Assembly (NCBI RefSeq): GCF_023091745.1 | Contig: NC_068933.1 | Location: forward strand, 16,806,001 to 16,870,000 | Length of the DNA: 64,000 bases | Direction: 5' to 3' | Source of the DNA: Budorcas taxicolor | Lineage: Eukaryota; Chordata; Mammalia; Artiodactyla; Bovidae | In this document: positions 45,304 through 56,238 of the stretch, in pieces | Layout of the letters: every line of letters starts with the position of its first letter | Position numbering within the stretch: the stretch's first letter is position 1 | Made by a program: the position numbers and the translations under genes | The notes under the pieces: generated by a model | The model's input: only the letters and a program-made list of their open reading frames with translations | Told to the model about the DNA's origin: nothing | Databases searched by the model: none

Positions 45304-45394
45304 CATGGAAGCCATCTCTGCCATCCCCTCGTTCCTCGGCCTCTTTTTCATCATCAGTGATCACCTCCAGATGATCATCCCTCTGATCTTCATT
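45304..45394 (-). other. Candidate protein-coding exon (unidentified acidic protein)
   Basis: A 91-bp segment on the minus strand has one open frame of 30 codons plus one base. It starts NEDQRDDHLE, passes VITDDEKEAEER and ends GDGRDGFH. It is preceded by a pyrimidine-rich acceptor ('ctctgtcctgtgcttttgcag', AG at 45395-45396) and followed by a good donor (ATG|GTGAGG, GT at 45302-45303). It has higher GC and retained CpGs compared with the flanks, and no repeat match. The acidic, charged composition suits a disordered linker. I cannot name the gene; it may belong to a gene whose other exons lie outside the window. It could also be chance or an exon relic. Confidence 0.4.
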
Positions 45395-45509
45395 CTGCAA
45401 AAGCACAGGACAGAGTGCAGAATTAACAATAATCCAACGCACCACAAGGAGATGGAGGATCACCTGTTGGCTTCAGAACCCTCATCTATAAAACGAGGAT
45501 GCTGCGTTA

Positions 45510-45605
45510 TATAATCTCATCGACAAGTTACTTCATCTGTCTAAACTTCAATTTCTTCATTAAATACAAACAATAACAGTATCTCAAATGAACACACTAA
45601 ACATT
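45510..45605 (+). mobile_element. MIR SINE fragment
   Basis: 'cgacaagttacttcatctgtctaaac' and 'ttcaatttcttcattaaatacaaac' match MIR 'caagttacttaacctctctgagcctcagtttcctcatctg'. Confidence 0.55.
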
Positions 45606-45905
45606 AGGAACAGACTCACAGATTTAAGCGAACGAACTTATAGTTGCTATTGGGGAAGGACTGGGTGAAGGGACAGCTAGGGAGTTTGGGATGGACATGT
45701 ACACACTGCTGTATTTAAAATGGATAACCAACAAGGACCTACTGTAAGGCATAAGGAACTCTGCCCAATGTGACGTGGCAGCCTGGATGGGAGGGACTCT
45801 CAGGGAGAATGGATACAGGTATATGCGTGGCTGAATCCCTTCTCTGTTCACCTCTAACTATTAAAACAATGTTAATTGGCTATACCCTGATACAAAATAA
45901 AAAGT
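45606..45905 (+). mobile_element. L1 LINE 3' UTR end
   Basis: 'cagactcacagatttaagcg', 'gagtttgggatggacatgtac', 'acactgctgtatttaaaatggataaccaacaaggacc', 'ggtatatgcgtggctgaatccc' and 'ctgatacaaaataaaaagtttc' match the artiodactyl L1 3' UTR. The A-rich end is the 3' terminus. Confidence 0.85.
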
Positions 45906-46079
45906 TTCTTAAAAATGACAGTAATATCTATAGTGACAATAGTATCTACTTCATGTGATGATGTGGGATTTAATTACAAAGCATTTGTAGAACACTGAAC
46001 ATAAGCGTTAAACAGTTTGGCGGTAAGTCCAGCTATGTGAGACATCTATAACATTTTAGTCTATGATAAGCCATTGTAT

Positions 46080-46645
46080 CCAAAAGGACAGGAACCGTTT
46101 CTTGCCAAGAATCATCCCGTCTCCATTATAATCATCTCCTCTCCAGATTTACTCTCAAACACTGGCTAATTCTAAAGGTTTACTTAATGCTTCCCAGTCC
46201 AAATATATAATTCAGTCAACTACTCTAATTTGAAAATAACTTTAAAATACACACACCCAATCTAAGTTTGCCCATTTCTCATCTGATGTCATAAAGCTTC
46301 TTAACTCATCTCACGCATCCTATCCCAGTTGATTCCCCCCTTCTGGCAACTTGAAACTCTCATTGCATGTGAAATAAACTCTAATCCAGACTCATTACCT
46401 TGGCCTTTATGATCTCAAATGACCCCTGTCCTCCGCTTACTTTTCCACTGCCATTTCAGTCACCCTTCCCATTTACCCTCTCTTATCATACTCAATCTCT
46501 CTCTGCTTCCTCCACTGTGCCTTGTCCCACTCTTTACAGGATTTTTCAGAGGATGTATACTATGTTCTTTCTCTCTCAATCTCTCTTCTTCCCTCATTAG
46601 TTCCTCATTTCAGCTGACCCCTCATTAACATTTAAAGTGCTGCTC
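46080..46645 (+). mobile_element. L2 LINE fragment
   Basis: 'actctcattgcatgtgaaataaactctaatcc', 'cattaccttggcctttatgatctc' and 'cttgtcccactctttacagg' follow sense L2. The overlapping 66- and 69-codon frames at 46400-46628 are shadows. Confidence 0.55.
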
Positions 46646-46647
46646 AA

Positions 46648-46822
46648 GGGACTACCCTAGTGGTTCAGCGGTTCAGAACCCGTCTTCCAATAAAGGGGAT
46701 ATGGGTTCGAGCTTTGGTTGGGGAACTAAGATCCCACATGCCACGGGGCCACTAAGCCCATGTGCCCCAACTAGAGAAAGCGTACATGCTGCAAAGAAGA
46801 CCCAACACAGCCAAAATAAATG
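46648..46822 (+). mobile_element. CHR-type SINE with target-site duplication
   Basis: 'gggactaccctagtggttcagc', 'atatgggttcgagctttgg', 'ggggaactaagatcccacatgcc', 'gcaaagaagacccaacacagcc' and an A-rich tail. Flanked by a perfect 13-bp repeat AAGTGCTGCTCAA at 46635-46647 and 46823-46835. Confidence 0.95.
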
Positions 46823-46839
46823 AAGTGCTGCTCAACTAT

Positions 46840-47272
46840 CACTCCCTAATAGGAGACTTGCCCAAATTCTCAGACCAAGTCAGAAACTTCTGCTGCTTCT
46901 TCTCGTCAGTCTATATATAGATCATTCTCTTAGAACCCTGTTCTAAGACTAACATCCTATGGTTTATCCCTTTGCTTTTTTGCATGCATCTAGAACAAAT
47001 GTCTGCTGAGGGCAGAGTCCTACTGGGAAATAGCAATAAACAACACAGAAAGAACTCTGTGTGTCAGCCACAGTCATTGAAAATGTTTTCCTGAATATGT
47101 CTGTGGGATGATTAAAATGTCTCTGTCTGTCACTAGACAGTTGACTCCACAGGGTTATAGGAGCTTATGTGTCAGCTGATTGCTTTAGGTGGAGCCTCTC
47201 TATACTGCACAGTAAAGTGACTGGGGCTCAGTTAATACTTAATAGATGTATACCTCTTCTCAGAATGGCCTG
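46840..47272. other. Unique sequence
   Basis: No recognised feature. Confidence 0.4.
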
Positions 47273-47275
47273 CTT

Positions 47276-49065
47276 GTTGTTGCTGTTCAGTTGCTAAGTC
47301 CTGTCCAACTCTTGCAACCCCGTGGGCTGCAGCACACCAGGCTTCCTGTCCTTCACTATCTTCTGGAGTTTGCTCAAACTCATGTCCATTGAGTTGGTGA
47401 TGCCATCCAGCCATCTCATCCTCCGGTGCTCTTCTCCTACTGTCCTCAGTCTTTGCCAACATCAGGCTCTTTTCCAATGAGCCCGCTCTTTGCATCAGGT
47501 GGCCAAAGTATTGGAGCTTCAGTTTTAGCATCCATTTTCCAGTGACTATTCAGGGTTGATTTCCTTTAGGATTGACTGGTTTGCTCTCCTGGCTGTCCAG
47601 GGGACTCTCAAGAGGCTTTTCTAGCACCAAAGGTCGAACACATCAATTCTTCATTGCTCAGCCTTCTATATGGTCCAAATGTCACATCCATACATGACTA
47701 ATGGAAAAAAACCATAGCTTTGAATAGATGGACCTTTTTCTGCAAAGTGATGGGTATGGTTTTTAATATGCTGCCCAGGTTTGTCATAGCTTTTCTTCCA
47801 AGGAGCAAGCATCTTCTGATTTCATGGCTGCAGTCACCACCCACAATGATTCTGGAGCCCACGAAAAGAAAATCTGTCATTGTTTCCATTTTTTCCTCAT
47901 CTATTTGCCATGAGTGATGGGACCAGATGCCATGATCTTAGTTTTTTGAATGCTGAGTTTTAAGCCAGCTGTTCACTCTTCTCTTTCAACCCTCATCAAA
48001 CAGCTCTTTAGTTCTTCACTTTATGCCATTAGAGTGGTATCATCTGTGTATTTGTTGATAATTCTCCCAGCAATCTTGATTTGAGCTTGTTATTCATCTA
48101 GCCCAGCCTTTTGCATGATGTACTCTGCATAGAGGTTAAATAAACAGGTTAAATACACAGACTTAAAATACTCCTTTCCCAATTTGAACCAGTCTGTTGT
48201 TCTATGTTCAGTTCTAACTGTTGCTTCTTCCGATTTCTCAAGAGATAGGTAAGACGGTCTAGTATTTGCATCACTTTGAAAATTGTCCAGAGTTTGTTGT
48301 GATCCACACAGCCAAAGGCTTTTGTGTAGTCAGTGAAGCAGAAGTAGATATTTTTTGGAATACCCTTGCTTTTTCTTGGATCCAATGGTTGTTGGCAATT
48401 TGATCTCTAGTTCCTCTGCTTTTTATAAATTCAGCTTGTACACCTGCAAGTTCCAGGTTCTTGTACTGTTGAAGCCTAGCTTGAAAGATTTTGAGCATTA
48501 CCTTGCTACCATGTGGAACTGTGCGGTAATTTGCACATTCTTTGGCACTGCCATTCTTTGGAATTGGAATAAAAACTGACCTTTTCTGGTCCTATGGCCA
48601 CTGCTGAGTTTTCCAAATTTGCTGGCATTTTGAGTGCAGGACTTTAACACCAGCATTTTTAAGATTTGAAATAGTTCAGCTGGAATTCCATCACCTCCAC
48701 AAGTTTTGCTTGTAGTGATTCTTCCTGAGGTCCATTTGATTTCACACTCCAGGATATCTGGCTTTAGGTGACTGACCACATCATCATGATTATCCAGGTC
48801 ATTAAGATCTTTTTTGTATGGTTATTCTGTGTATTCTTGCCACCTCTTATGAATACCTTCTGCTTCTGTTAGATCCATACCATTTCTGCCCTTTATTGTT
48901 CCCATCTTTGCATGAAATGTTCCCCTGCTATCTTCGATTTTCTTGAAGAGATCTCTAGTCTTTCCCATTCTATCATTTTCCTCCATTTCTTTGCCCTGCT
49001 CACTGAAGAAGGCTTTTTCATCCCTTCTTGCTATTCCTCTTCAGCTTCCTTTCTGCATCCTAGGG
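47276..49065 (-). mobile_element. BovB LINE, 1.8 kb, 5'-truncated
   Basis: The minus strand covers the whole RT domain to the 3' end; the endonuclease part is missing. Visible parts on the minus strand are a CFTDYTKAFGCVDHNKLW segment (RT motif A region, F-x-D-Y), a degraded YADD (YTDD at complement 48039-48050), and FVGSRIIVGGDCSHEIRR. MLKLKLQYFGHLMQRAGS follows, with the terminus 'ttgctgttcagttgctaag' on the plus strand. Many stops and frame breaks separate 63-, 75-, 78-, 93- and 99-codon remnants. Clearly inactive and more decayed than the copy at 4858. Confidence 0.95.
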
Positions 49066-49069
49066 AAAC

Positions 49070-50160
49070 ACCTTGGGGAGGAGGTATGTAAGACTTCCAC
49101 TGGGAAGACTCTTCATCTCTGAAGGTGTTCACTGTGCAAATTTTGTCTTTTCTAAATTCAAAAATAGAAGAGTGAAATGACGCTAAGTGATCTGGATGCA
49201 GAGAGAGATGCTAACAAGTTAATCAGTTTACTTCTTCACACAAATATTAAAGCAAAATGTAGCAAAAGGAGGATTTATAGCTACACAGCTACAATATCAA
49301 TATAACAAACTATAACAAATATTAAATAGATTTTCAGAGTTGGCAAGTAATTGTATGAGAAGACTCAGAGATTCATTACAGTGAAAGGCTTTTGCCAATA
49401 TTCCTTCCAGAAATCCATAAAACCAAAGAAATTTACTTGCCAAAAAGCCTTCTGAATTTCAGATTAGAATGCCGGGCAGGTTTATATTTTTAAATTTAGA
49501 AACTAGTCTTAAAAATTTTTTCTAAATTCCATTAAGACTCAGTTATAGAGGCTGTGCTCTGTATCAACTAGGAGGAGAAACAACTAATATTGCAAGGATT
49601 GCTTATCAAGTCCAGGGAGAAAATGTTTTAAAGGCAATACAATTCTGACTCTTTCCTATATAGAAATTTTACTATTCTATATTACATTTTCATATAACAC
49701 GTTATTTGATGCCCCTGGGCCATTTTGCAGAATGGAAGCCTATCTTAGTAAATGTCAGGATGAAATGAAATCCAGGATTATGTAAGTTGTGAAACTTTCA
49801 TTAAATATGAAGTCCTGTATTCACTGCCTTAGAATTGATGTCTTTAATACTTGCTTTTCAAAGTTTGGTGTCAGTATCAGCTATGTCCCAAAATTAACAA
49901 AACGTACTGAGAATTTAAGGCAATGACATTTAATAAAATAAACAGTCAATTCATATTTTAAATATATCTCTTTGTGTGCCCAAATGTAAAATGACTTCAA
50001 ATGTAATTTCCCATTTTATTCCAAACCTTTTTTCATCAACTTGAAATGTCAATATATAAATGAAACAGTCAAATGTCTATTTACAATATTAATTATTTTC
50101 ATTACCCAAAAATTTAAAGTTATACTCTGTTATAGCATCATACAGCAAAGCTTTTTGCAA
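49070..50160. other. Unique AT-rich sequence
   Basis: 1.1 kb with no recognised transposon. Confidence 0.4.
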
Positions 50161-50164
50161 TAAT

Positions 50165-50345
50165 AAAAATGTTCTGTATCTACTCTGTCTAACGTGGTAG
50201 CTACTAGCCATGTGTAGTACTGGGCCCCTGCAATGTGACTAATGCAACTGAAAAACTAAATTTTTACATTTCTTTCATTTTAAATAATTTCAATTGCCTC
50301 ACATGACTAGTGGCTACCACAATGGACAACACAGCGATATAAAAT
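50165..50345. mobile_element. MER5A-like hAT MITE
   Basis: 'actctgtctaacgtggtagctactagccatgtg' near one end and 'acatgactagtggctaccacaatggacaac' near the other are inverted versions of each other, as in MER5A. The middle is AT-rich with 'aaactaaatttttac'. Confidence 0.78.
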
Positions 50346-50421
50346 TAAAGATTCTTTGGGAAACATTATTCTTTTTCACTCTCATTCAAACTGTCCACAT
50401 ACACCTTGAGTGAGTGATTTA

Positions 50422-50631
50422 GTGATAGTTGCACAGTCATGTCTGACTCTTTGCAGCCTCATGGACTGTAGCCTGACAGGCTCCTCTGTCCACGGAATTC
50501 AGAAGGCGAGAATACTGCAGTGGGTTGCCATTTCCTTCTCTACGGGACCTTTCCAATCCAGGGATCGAACCCAGTTCTCCCACATTGCAGGTGGATTCGT
50601 TACCAGATACCTGAGCTACCAGGGAAGCCAC
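50422..50631 (-). mobile_element. Bov-tA SINE, full length
   Basis: The plus strand shows 'gttgcacagtcatgtctgactc', 'gaatactgcagtgggttgcc', 'ccaatccagggatcgaacccag', 'cattgcaggtggattcg', ending 'gctaccagggaagcc'. Frames of 82 and 85 codons here are repeat-derived. Confidence 0.94.
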
Positions 50632-50882
50632 ATCCATCTTAGACAATATTATCTTCACCATCTTTAACAAGTCTAACAATGGCATTAGATGTGTTACTTT
50701 TTCTTTTCCACAGCATGTAATTTTGGACTTCTAAGTTGTTTTAAAATACAAAGAAAGTTGAAAAATTGTATGAGTAAAGATAGGGGCATAAGAACAAGAA
50801 AAGTCCATGATTCTTATGTCTCAAATGAGATTGAGGAGAGGAGATGCACAATAAGAAATTCAGAAGCTTAAAAAAAAAAAAA

Positions 50883-51078
50883 ACAGGACTTCCCTGGGAT
50901 CCAGTGGTTAAGAACATACCCTGCAGTGCAGGGTATGCAAGTTTGATCCCTGACCCGGGAACTAAGATTCCATATACTACAGAGCAACTAAGTCCATGCC
51001 CGAGTGCCACAAGAGAGTTCGTGCATCACAACAAAAGATCCCACATGCTGCAACTAAGACCTGATGCAGCAAATAAAT
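50883..51078 (+). mobile_element. CHR-type SINE, long form
   Basis: 'caggacttccctgggatccag', 'gttaagaacatacc', 'gcaagtttgatccctgacccgg', 'gaactaagattccatatac', then 'gagcaactaagtccatgcc' and 'acatgctgcaactaagacctg' with an A-rich tail. An A-run at 50871-50884 precedes it. Confidence 0.85.
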
Positions 51079-51099
51079 AAGAAACTTTTTCTAAAAGTT

Positions 51100-51366
51100 C
51101 AGAAGTAGAATCACAGATGTAGAAAACAAATTTATGGTTACCAGGGAATAAGGTGGTGGGCAGGGATAAATTAGGAGATTGGAATTGACACATACACACT
51201 ACTATATAGAAAATAGATAACTAGTAAGTACCTACTGTATAGCACGAGGAACTCTACTCAATGCTTTTAAATGGCGTATCTAGGGAAAGAATCTTAAAAA
51301 AAAAAAGTGGATACATGTGTATATAAAACTGAGTCACTTCACTGTGCACCTGAAATTAACACAACA
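51100..51366 (+). mobile_element. L1 LINE 3' UTR end
   Basis: 'gaatcacagatgtagaaaacaaatttatggttacc', 'ctactatatagaaaatagataactagtaagtacctac' and 'cactgtgcacctgaaattaacacaacattg' match the artiodactyl L1 3' UTR. Its last bases act as the target of the next SINE. Confidence 0.85.
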
Positions 51367-51379
51367 TTGTCAATAAACT

Positions 51380-51673
51380 TGGCCAAGAATCCGCCTGCAA
51401 TGCAGGAGACCCCGATTGGATTCCCGGGTCAGGAAGATCCCCCGAAGAAGGGATAGGCTATCCATTCCAGTGTTCTTAGACTGCCCTTGTGGCTCAGCTG
51501 GTAAAGAATCCGCCTGCAATGTGGGAGACCTGGGTTCAGTCCCTGGGTTGGGAAGATCCCCTGGAGAAGGGAAAGGCTACCCACTCCAGTATTCTGGCCT
51601 GGAGAATTCCATGGACTGTATAGTCCATGGGGTCGCAAATAGTCAGACATGACTGAGAGACTTTCACTTTCAC
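51380..51673 (+). mobile_element. Bov-tA SINE, dimeric head, with target-site duplication
   Basis: A partial tRNA-derived unit ('gaatccgcctgcaatgcagg...ccagtgttctt', to 51478) is joined to a complete Bov-tA ('gcccttgtggctcagctgg...gagagactttcac'). Both sit inside one perfect 13-bp repeat TTGTCAATAAACT at 51367-51379 and 51674-51686. They therefore inserted as one dimeric unit in the L1 3' end. Confidence 0.93.
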
Positions 51674-52865
51674 TTGTCAATAAACTACTCTAGAATGAAG
51701 AGGCTGGGCCAAAGTGGAAATAACACTCAGCTGTGGATGTGTATGATGGTGAAAGCAAAATCCGATACTGTAAGCAACAGGAACCTGGAAGGTCCATGGA
51801 TCAAGGTAAACTGGACATGGTCAAACAGGAGATGGTAAGAGTGAAGATCAACATTTTAGAAATCAGCAAACTAAAATGGATGGGAATGGGTGAATTTAAT
51901 TCAGATGACCATTACATCTACTACATGGGCAAGAATCCCTTAAGAGAAAGAGAGTAGCCCTCATAGTCAACTAAAGAGTCTGAAATGCAGAATTTGGGTG
52001 CAATCTCAAAAATGACAGAATGAGCACAGTTCATTTTCAAGGAAAAACATTCAACACCAAAGTAATCCAAGTCTATGCCCCAACCACTAAGGCTGAAGAA
52101 GCTGAAGTTGAATGGTTCTGTGAAGACCTACAAGGCCTTCTAGAATTAAAAGCAAGAAAAGATGTTCTTTTCATCACAAGGGATTAGAATGCAAAAGCAG
52201 GAAGTCAAGAGACACCTGGAGAAACAGGGAAGTTTGGCCTCGGAGTACAAAATGAAGAACAAAGGGTAACAGAGGTTTGTCAATGGAACATACTGGTCAT
52301 AGCAAACATTCTCTTCCACCAACATAAGAGATGACTTTACACATGGGCATCACCAGATAGTCGATACCAAAGTCAGACATTGTATTCTTTGCAGCTGAAA
52401 ACAGAGAAGCTCTATACAGTCAGCAAAAAGAAGACCAGGAACTGACTGTGGCTCAGATCATGAGTTACTTATTGAAAAAGTCATGCTTGAATTGAAAAAG
52501 CAGGGAAAACCACTAGGCCATTCAGGTATGACCTAAATCAAATCCCTTATGATTATACAGTGGAGGTGCTGAATAGATTCAAGGGATTAGAACCTAGTAA
52601 ACAAGAGTATCTGAAGAACTATGGATGGAAGTTCATAACACTGTACAGGAGGCAGTGACCAAAACCATCCCAAAGAAAAAGAAATGCAAGAAAGCAAATT
52701 AGCTGTCTCAGGAGGCTTTACAAATAGCTGAGAAGAGAAGCGAAAGGCAAGAGAGAAGGGGAAAGATAAACCCAACTGAATGCAGAGTCCAGACAATAGC
52801 AAGGACAGATAAGAAAGCCTTCTTCAGTGGAAAATGCAAAGAAATAAAAGAAAACAATAAAATAG

Positions 52866-53580
52866 GTAAGACCAAAATCACTGTAGATGGTGATTGCAGC
52901 CATGAAATTAAAAGACGCTTGTTCCTTGGAACAACAGTTATGACCAACCTAGACAGCATATTAAAAAGTAGAGATATTACTTTGCCAACAAAGGTCTATC
53001 TAGTCAAAGCTATGGTTTTTTTCAGTAGTCCTCTACAGATGTGAGAGTTGGACTATAAAGAAAACTGAAGTGAAGTCGCTCAGTCGTGTTCAACTCTCTG
53101 CAACCCCATGGACTGTAGCCTACCAGTCTCCTCCGTCCATGGGATTTTCCAGGCAAGAGTACTGGAGTGGGTTGCCATTTCCTTCTCCAATAAAGAAAAC
53201 TGAGTGCTGAAGAATTGATGCTTTTGAACTGTGATGTTGGAGAAGACTCTTGAGAGTCCCTTGCACTGCAAGGAGATCCAACCAGTCCATCCTAAAGGAA
53301 ATCAGTCCTGAATATTCATTGGAAGGACTGATGTTGAAGCTGATACTCCAATGCTTTGTCCACCTGATGCGAAGAACTGACTCACTGCAAAAGACCCTGA
53401 TGTTGGGACAGATTGAAGGCAGGAGGAGAATGGGACGACAGATGGTTGGATGGCATCACCAACTCAATGGACGTGAGTTTGAGTAAACTCCAGGAGTTGG
53501 TGATGGACAGGGAGGCCTGGCGTACTGCAGCCCATGGGGTCGCAAAGAGTCAGACACTGCTGAGAGACTAAACTGAACTG
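52866..53580 (+). mobile_element. BovB LINE 3' part nested in another BovB
   Basis: Starts mid-RT ('aaaatcactgtagatggtg', KITVDGDCSHEIKRR) and ends with a canonical 'ctaaactgaactgaa'. After it, the outer BovB resumes at 'agatcattcaagaaaactgg', in order with the sequence that ended at about 52865. No clear target-site duplication is visible; a few target bases may be lost. It carries a SINE at 53069-53189. Confidence 0.95.
53069..53189 (-). mobile_element. Bov-A type SINE with target-site duplication, nested in the inner BovB
   Basis: Reverse complement of a single Bov-A body ('agtgaagtcgctcagtcg', 'ttttccaggcaagagtactgg', 'tttccttctcca'). Flanked by a perfect 14-bp repeat ATAAAGAAAACTGA at 53055-53068 and 53190-53203 that belongs to the BovB sequence. 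The last of three nested insertions. Confidence 0.97.
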
Positions 53581-55289
53581 AAGAGATCATTCAAGAAAAC
53601 TGGGGATATCAAGGGAACATTCCATGCAAGGATAGGCATGATAAAGGACAGAAATGCTAAGGATCTAACAGAAGCAGAAGAAATTAAGAAAAAGTGACAA
53701 AAAAACAGAAAACTATACAAAAATGTCCTAGCAACCCGGATAACAATGATTATGTGGTCACTCAACTAGACATTCTGAAGAGTGAAATCAAGTGGGCCTT
53801 AGGAAGCATTACTAAGAATAAAGGTAGTGGAAAGGTATGGTGAAATTCCCATTAAGCTACGCAAGATCTTAAAAGATGATGCTGTGAAAGTGCTGCACTC
53901 GATATGTCAGCAAATTTGGAAAACTCTGCAGTGGCCACAGGACTGGAAAAAGTCAGTTTTCATTCCAATCCCAAAGAAAATAAATGCCAAAGAGTGTTCA
54001 AACTACCGCACAATTCCACTCATCTCACACGCTAGCAAAGTAATGCTCAAAATTCTCCAAGCCAGGCTTCAACAATATGTGAACCATGAACTTCCAGATG
54101 TTCAAGCTGGATTTAGAAAAGGCAGAGGAACCAGAGATCAAATGGCCAACATCTACTAGATCACAGAAAAAGCAAGAGAGTTTCAGAAAAACATATACTT
54201 CTGCTTCATTGATTATGCTAAAGCCTTTGACTGTGTCGATGACAACAAACTGTAGACAATTCACAAAGAGATGAGAATAATAGATCACTTTTCTAGCCTC
54301 CTGAGAAACCTGTATTCAGGTCAAGAAGCAACAGTCAGAACTGAACATGGAACAATGGATTGGTTCAGAATCGGGAAAGGAGTATGTCAAGGTTGTATAT
54401 TGTCACCCTGCTTATTTAACTTCTTCGCAGAGTACTTCATGTGAAATGCTGGGCTAGATGAATCACAAGCTGGAGTCAAGTCTGCTGGAAGAAGTATCAA
54501 CCACCTCAGATATGCAGATGATACCACTAATGGCAGAAAGTGAGGAGGAACTAAAGAGCTTCTTGATGAGGCTGAAAGAGGAGAGTGAACAAACTGGCTT
54601 AGACTTAACATTCAACAAACTAAAACCATGGCACCTGTTCCCATCACTTCATGACAAACAGAAGGGGAAAAGTGGAAGCAGTGTCAGATTTTATTTTACT
54701 GGGCTCCAAAATCACTACAGATTGTGATTGTAGCCATGAAGTTAAGATGCTTGCTCCTTGGAAGGAAAGCTGTTTCAAACCTAGATAGCATATTAAAAAG
54801 CAGAGACGTCACTTTGCCGACAAAGGTCCAAATAATCAAAGCTGTGGTTTTTTTCCAGAGGTCATGTATGGATGTTGAACGTTGGACCATAAAGAAGGTT
54901 GACCACCAAAGAAACTATACTTTCGAACTTTCAAGCTGGCAATGACTCTTAAGAGTTCCTTGGACAGCAAGAAGATCAAACCAGTCCATCCTAAAGGAAA
55001 TCAATACTGAATATTCATTGGAAGGACTAATGCTGAAGCTGTAACTCCAATACTTTGGCCACTTGATGCAAAAAGCCAACTCACTGGAAAAGACCCTGAT
55101 TTGGGGGCAGGAGGAAAAGGGAGCAACAGAGGCTGAGATGGTTGGATGGCATTCCCATCACAACTCAATGGACATGAGCTTGACCAAACTCCTGGAGATA
55201 GAGAAGGACCAGGAAGCCTGGCATGCTGCAGTTCACAGGGTTGTAAAGAGTCAGACATGACTTAGTGACTAACCAACAACAAAAATTGG

Positions 55290-56100
55290 CTAAACAAAAA
55301 TTTTTCAAAAAAAGAAATTTTGGCTTCATTTTCTTTGAAGACAGTCCTACTCTTACACTGGGGTTTAGCATTCTGTTCTTCCAAGTTCTCAGGAACCAAA
55401 GGATCCAGACGGTAATAACAAAGGCTTTCATTCTGCAACATTTTCAAGTAAGTGACTATAAAAAGACTAACGTACAATCACATCCACATTTGCAATTGTG
55501 AGACTTTGCCCATAGGAATAATCACTGAATCTGTTTTTTTGATATATATTTCCTTCTTCTTCACCCACTAGGTAAGGTGACTCTTAAAACAACAAAATCT
55601 AGGAAACTTGAAATTATTTCAGTCAAACCTGAACTTTGTTGTTTAAAATGAAATGATAGAGACCTATTATATGAGAGGCTTCTTAAGGACACAGACAGTG
55701 CTGTCTTCCAAAAAATAATTTTGCCAAAAAACAATCGCTTTATACTTGGGACATATGGTAACTAAGAAAAAGTACAGAAATGAGAAGTGAGGATTACTAC
55801 TTTAAAAGCTGTGTATTTTCTTTATAATCACATGAATTATTTTCCCATCACCAGCCATCTTTAGAAGTGGGTCCTTCCTTAACTGTCAAAACAGCAATTC
55901 ATGCAGAATCATTTGACTTTAGTTGGAAGTGGCTGGTCATTCTAAGGATCACCAAGTGGCAACACTCCTGAAGCCAGGAGACGCCTCAGAAGGTGAGCAA
56001 GGGGTTCACGTGCCAATCTCAAGAGTTTCTAGCATATAATAATGATGAGTAATTAATTACGTGATCATTTGTTACCTCTTGATATGTATTAGTAACATAT
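55290..56100. other. Unique sequence
   Basis: 810 bp with no recognised transposon. It contains a splice-site-flanked segment at 55855-55992, discussed under findings. Confidence 0.4.
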
Positions 56101-56103
56101 ATA

Positions 56104-56238
56104 GCTATGTATTTACTGGCAAATAAAATAAAATATCCAACAATGAGATTGAAGAACTATTCTCAACTCACTCTTCAAACTTTCCTTGTAACTAACTTCC
56201 CGCAAGATTAAATGAATGATGTTTAATGTGTGCCATTT
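56104..56238 (+). repeat. Inverted repeat, left arm (135 bp)
   Basis: Pairs base for base, without gaps, with 57136-57270 on the other strand (coordinates sum to 113374 at every pair). I count six mismatches, about 95.6 percent identity. Not similar to any transposon family I know. Confidence 0.95.

Larger units (their letters stand above)
51690..55287 (+). mobile_element. BovB LINE, nearly full length, dead, hosting a nested BovB
   Basis: The element starts just after the SINE's target-site copy. It runs through the endonuclease (about 51730-52560) and the RT (about 53800-54960) to a diverged 3' end 'gtgactaaccaacaacaaaa'. Endonuclease traces are an SDH motif at 52453-52461 and a GDWNAK-type site whose Trp codon is a TAG stop (52185-52187). 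RT traces are FIDYAKAFD at 54205-54231 and an intact YADD at 54511-54522. Several frameshifts and stops break the frame into 60-110-codon pieces. It is interrupted at about 52866-53580 by a second BovB in the same orientation. Confidence 0.96.

Noticed and set aside
50915..50937. 23-bp palindrome CATACCCTGCA/TGCAGGGTATG
   Set aside because: Lies in a CHR SINE head where the two halves arise from the tRNA-like sequence with a few substitutions; no independent function suggested.
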